Source: Clostridiaceae bacterium (lineage in GTDB: Bacteria; Bacillota; Clostridia; Lachnospirales; Lachnospiraceae). Taken from it: a DNA stretch of 64,000 nucleotides. Below, in pieces: positions 61,829-64,000 of this stretch. The notes below the pieces were generated by a model, which did no database searches, was not told the DNA's origin, and worked only from the letters and a program-made list of their open reading frames with translations. Positions within the stretch are counted from its first letter, which is position 1; each line of letters begins with the position of its first letter. The position numbers and the translations under genes were made by a program. The DNA lies in NCBI GenBank assembly GCA_009911305.1, contig QXXC01000006.1:83845-147844 (forward strand). The letters are read 5' to 3'.

Positions 61829-62797
61829 TTATTTTTTGTTGCTCTTTTTATTGCCTTTCGGATCGCTTTTATTTTCTTCATACACATAATGCTTCTGCCT
61901 TCCAAAATTCACAGCCTCCTCATGTGTATCAAAATAAATATCTATCACATTCCCTTTCACTTCACGGCCTGTATCCTCAACCAGATAGATCGTATCCTCT
62001 ATCCGGATGATACTTCCCAGGGGCAGAACATCAGGGTCAGCCGCAACCGTGTGGCCAGCGCGCGGGACAGTCCCGCTCCTTGTCAGCTTTTCCTCCTTCT
62101 CCCCGCAGCAAATATCGCAACTGCAATATCCGGTTATCTCAAACCGCCCTATCAGGAACTCTGTATCCTCCGGCGCATCCGCCCTCTTCCTGTAAACGGG
62201 CTGAACCTGTCTGCCAAACATCAGCGCATCCTGGCTGCTTTCAAAGTACACGCAGACATCCTCTGCCGCGTTATCTCCGACCTTGTCCTCCACTACATAA
62301 ACCGAGTCCCCGATCCTGACCTGATCACCCAGCTCAAACTGCGAAAAATCGGCTGCCAGGGTGACTCCGTCCCGCGGCTTTTTCCCGGAAAACGTCAGAT
62401 TCTTCTCTGTCATACTATAGGCGGCAATCTCCAGATCCCCCATATAAAGCCATTCCCCGTCCAGACGGCTCCCAGAAGACGCGTCGTCTCTTCCAGGCCC
62501 TTTAGCTGTATCCTCTTCTTCACGCTCTCTTACAAGCCCAGGCGCCTGTGGAAGTAACTCTCCCTCCGGCGCCGCCTCAACGGTTCGTCTTCCAAAAGCC
62601 AGGCCCGCTATCATACAACATCCTGCCATAACAAACAGATACAACAAAATCCGTCCTGTTTTCACAGGCATTAAGCCATACCTGTCCTGCCGTTTCTTCT
62701 TTGCCGCCCTGACTCTCTCTATTCCGCTTTTACCTCCCCCTCTCTGTCTTTTGTGAAAAAAACCTTTCCACCGCCATCCACCGATACCTTCTCCCAT
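61829..62797 (-). CDS. Membrane-anchored 3D-domain protein
   Basis: About 322 residues. Start uncertain: ATG 62797 is a compromise; GTG 62818 and ATG 62671 are alternatives. A basic cytoplasmic N-terminus, one membrane helix (KTGRILLYLFVMAGCCMIAG), a Glu/Asp-rich linker, then two 3D folds (double-psi beta barrel): the first degenerate (LEIAAYSMTEKNLTFSGKKP), the second complete (FEITGYCSCDICCG, TVAADPDVLPLGSIIRIED, VEDTGREVKGNVIDIYFDTH with the conserved aspartates). 3D domains occur in Rpf/YabE/YocH-type cell-wall lytic proteins, so it probably acts on peptidoglycan at the outer face. Confidence 0.85.
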   Translation of the reverse strand: MGEGIGGWRWKGFFHKRQRGGGKSGIERVRAAKKKRQDRYGLMPVKTGRILLYLFVMAGCCMIAGLAFGRRTVEAAPEGELLPQAPGLVREREEEDTAKGPGRDDASSGSRLDGEWLYMGDLEIAAYSMTEKNLTFSGKKPRDGVTLAADFSQFELGDQVRIGDSVYVVEDKVGDNAAEDVCVYFESSQDALMFGRQVQPVYRKRADAPEDTEFLIGRFEITGYCSCDICCGEKEEKLTRSGTVPRAGHTVAADPDVLPLGSIIRIEDTIYLVEDTGREVKGNVIDIYFDTHEEAVNFGRQKHYVYEENKSDPKGNKKSNKK

Positions 62798-62850
62798 TTC
62801 AACCCTATTCGCCTCCACTCTGTAAAATTCGACTTTTTATAAAAATACTT

Positions 62851-62891
62851 TTGACAACTGACGGCTCTTACATTAAAATATAAACGTCAGT
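62851..62891 (+). promoter_or_regulatory. Promoter of the LytTR regulator with inverted repeat
   Basis: -35 TTGACA (62851-62856), 17-base spacer, -10 TAAAAT (62874-62879). ACTGACG (62857-62863) and CGTCAGT (62885-62891) form an inverted repeat surrounding the -10, a likely binding site. A leader of about 150 nt follows before the start at 63038. Confidence 0.75.
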
Positions 62892-63037
62892 CAACGATTA
62901 TGATGACTCTATTTTACACTATTTTTAATGCTTTGGGACGGTTTTCACCTATATTATATTCCGTTTCACTTAATTTGTTTTATATATAAATTTTCGACAA
63001 TATCGATCCAATTCCTAAATAAAACCGGAGGAAAATT

Positions 63038-63781
63038 ATGTTCAGAATTGCTGCTTGTGACGATGACGGCGTTGCAATTGGCCAGCTAACAATGCTTATG
63101 AATCAATATGCCCTGGAACATTCCGATCTGGAGATTTCCTTTACTCCATTTCGCTCCCCAGAGGAACTGGCGCCGCATGTCAAAAGACATGCGTTTCACA
63201 TTTATCTTCTTGACATCATATTAGGAAATATGGACGGCATTGAACTTGGCGCCGCTATCCGGCAGGAGGACGAGAAAGCTGTTATCATATATATCACGTC
63301 TTCCCCCGATTATGCGATACAGTCTTACAGCGTGGAAGCGTTTTATTACCTGCTGAAGCCTGTCGGACGCCAAAGCCTGTTCCCCGTCCTGGACAAGGTA
63401 TTTGCACGCCTTAACAGAACGCAGAACAGCACCTTCTCAATACGCACGCGGGATGGCGTCTATTCTGTTAAGACCAGCCGTATCGTATATATTGAATACC
63501 ATTCTCACCGCCTTCTATATCACCTGGAGGATGGAACGAGCATTATCAGCAATACCTTCCGCGAAAGTTTTGATCGGATATCAGCTCCTATCTTAAAAAA
63601 CAGCTCATTCGCCAAGGTTTCTTCTTCATTTATTGTAAATTTTGAACATGTTAAAAAAATAACGAAAAAGGGATTTTCTATGACCAATGATATTGAAATC
63701 ACGATAAGCCGCCTCTATCCAAATGTTAAAAGAGAATATATGGACTATATTCTCAAAGGCGGTGAGCACGGTTCCCCATAA
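63038..63781 (+). CDS. LytTR-family response regulator, orphan
   Basis: 247 residues, CGGAGG upstream. Receiver domain 1-125 with D8/D9, phosphoacceptor in IYLLDIILGNMDGIELG and Lys in LLKPVGRQ. LytTR DNA-binding domain 135-245 (FSIRTRDGVYSVKTSRIVYI, SSFIVNFEHVKKITKKGFSM, ITISRLYPNVKREYMDYI). AgrA/ComE-type regulators normally have a membrane kinase next door; none is in the window, though one could lie beyond the rRNA operon or elsewhere. Confidence 0.93.
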   Translation: MFRIAACDDDGVAIGQLTMLMNQYALEHSDLEISFTPFRSPEELAPHVKRHAFHIYLLDIILGNMDGIELGAAIRQEDEKAVIIYITSSPDYAIQSYSVEAFYYLLKPVGRQSLFPVLDKVFARLNRTQNSTFSIRTRDGVYSVKTSRIVYIEYHSHRLLYHLEDGTSIISNTFRESFDRISAPILKNSSFAKVSSSFIVNFEHVKKITKKGFSMTNDIEITISRLYPNVKREYMDYILKGGEHGSP

Positions 63782-63809
63782 TCCGTTTCGATTAAGCCAT
63801 TAAAAGCCC

Positions 63810-63838
63810 GGCTGTTTCTGAGTTTTGCAGAAACAGCC
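63810..63838 (+). terminator. Hairpin after the LytTR gene
   Basis: GGCTGTTTCTG (63810-63820) pairs perfectly with CAGAAACAGCC (63828-63838). No T-run follows, so termination efficiency is uncertain. Confidence 0.5.
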
Positions 63839-63881
63839 TGTGTAAACCGTATGATGAACGGATTCTCCTTGCATTTTATAT

Positions 63882-63912
63882 AAAAAAAGCCGCAGAACCA
63901 TCTCTGCGGCTT
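63882..63912 (-). terminator. Terminator of the rRNA operon
   Basis: On the minus strand AAGCCGCAGA pairs with TCTGCGGCTT and is followed by TTTTT. It lies about 70 bases beyond the 23S 3' end at the window edge. Confidence 0.85.
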
Positions 63913-63980
63913 ATAATCAATCATATCTCATGTACCCTCAAAACCACATATTGAAATCCATCCATACCTTCCCTACTTCC

Positions 63981-64000
63981 TGGTTAAGCCCTCGACCGAT
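63981..64000 (-). rRNA. 23S rRNA, 3' end only (runs off the window)
   Basis: The minus strand begins at the window edge with ATCGGTCGAGGGCTTAACCA, the conserved 3' terminus of Firmicutes 23S rRNA (CTAATCGGTCGAGG-CTTAACC). Only about 20 bases are inside. The flank then continues GGAAGTAGGG...TTTTGAGGGTACATG with a terminator and no 5S gene. Confidence 0.8.

Noticed and set aside
63938..64000. Twenty-codon partial frame on the minus strand at the right edge
   Set aside because: The sequence is the conserved end of 23S rRNA plus its flank, not a protein.
1..64000. CRISPR arrays, prophage genes, secondary-metabolite clusters
   Set aside because: No regularly spaced direct repeats, phage structural or integrase genes, or biosynthetic core enzymes were found.

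Overview
ORGANISM. The window looks like chromosomal DNA of a gut-type Clostridia, most likely Lachnospiraceae (Enterocloster/Hungatella/Lachnoclostridium-like). This is inferred from strong AGGAGG ribosome sites, Firmicutes sigma-A promoters, a SAM-I (S-box) leader on metK, a CIRCE-like element at clpB, FprA-type diiron flavoprotein, DUF951 and DUF1667 proteins, and several sugar ABC/TRAP operons. No taxonomic search was possible. LAYOUT. 0-2.4 kb: a small lipoprotein gene, then decayed DNA (a frameshifted orphan fragment and an IS1595-like transposase remnant) bracketed by inverted repeats. 2.4-13.3 kb: housekeeping genes on the minus strand (glyA, FprA, rpiB, clpB, a two-component system with an unknown companion gene, metK with its S-box), interrupted by a compact plus-strand type I toxin gene with a convergent antisense RNA promoter. 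13.4-14.3 kb: a deletion scar where a headless LysR gene meets a headless D-3-phosphoglycerate dehydrogenase. 14.4-18.7 kb: an XRE regulator, a DUF2156-GNAT fusion, a sirtuin, DUF951 and a secreted repeat protein. 19-30.5 kb: one long minus-strand sugar operon under a DeoR regulator: ribose-type ABC transporter, three FGGY kinases, a class II aldolase and rhamnulose-1-phosphate aldolase, with no isomerase or dehydrogenase; repeated ACGAACAT sites at its promoter are probable DeoR operators. 30.8-37.1 kb: tandemly duplicated XRE regulators, a phosphoesterase, a ParB-like/BMP fusion protein, an ABC-F ATPase behind an attenuator-like leader, and a RelB-YoeB toxin-antitoxin pair. 37.2-45.4 kb: alpha-galactoside module (ABC transporter, GH36 alpha-galactosidase, MsmK-type ATPase) with a divergent AraC regulator. 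45.5-54.5 kb: aldonate/hexuronate module (TRAP transporter, mannonate dehydratase, fructuronate reductase, two zinc alcohol dehydrogenases, GntR) that lacks uronate isomerase, suggesting entry from an aldonate such as L-gulonate. 54.9-61.1 kb: a secreted S-layer-anchored protein with two class I glutamine amidotransferase (peptidase C26) domains, then a GntR regulator and a three-gene flavoprotein operon resembling GlpA/GlpB/DUF1667. 61.2-64 kb: five tRNA genes under a consensus promoter, a 3D-domain protein, an orphan LytTR response regulator, and the 3' end of a minus-strand 23S rRNA gene at the right edge. HOW IT WORKS TOGETHER. The right two thirds is a chain of carbohydrate-uptake modules, each with its own transporter, enzymes, regulator and visible operator. 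The most unusual items are the isomerase-less three-kinase operon, the likely L-gulonate module, the secreted double C26 protein, the type I toxin-antitoxin locus and the ParB-like/BMP fusion.
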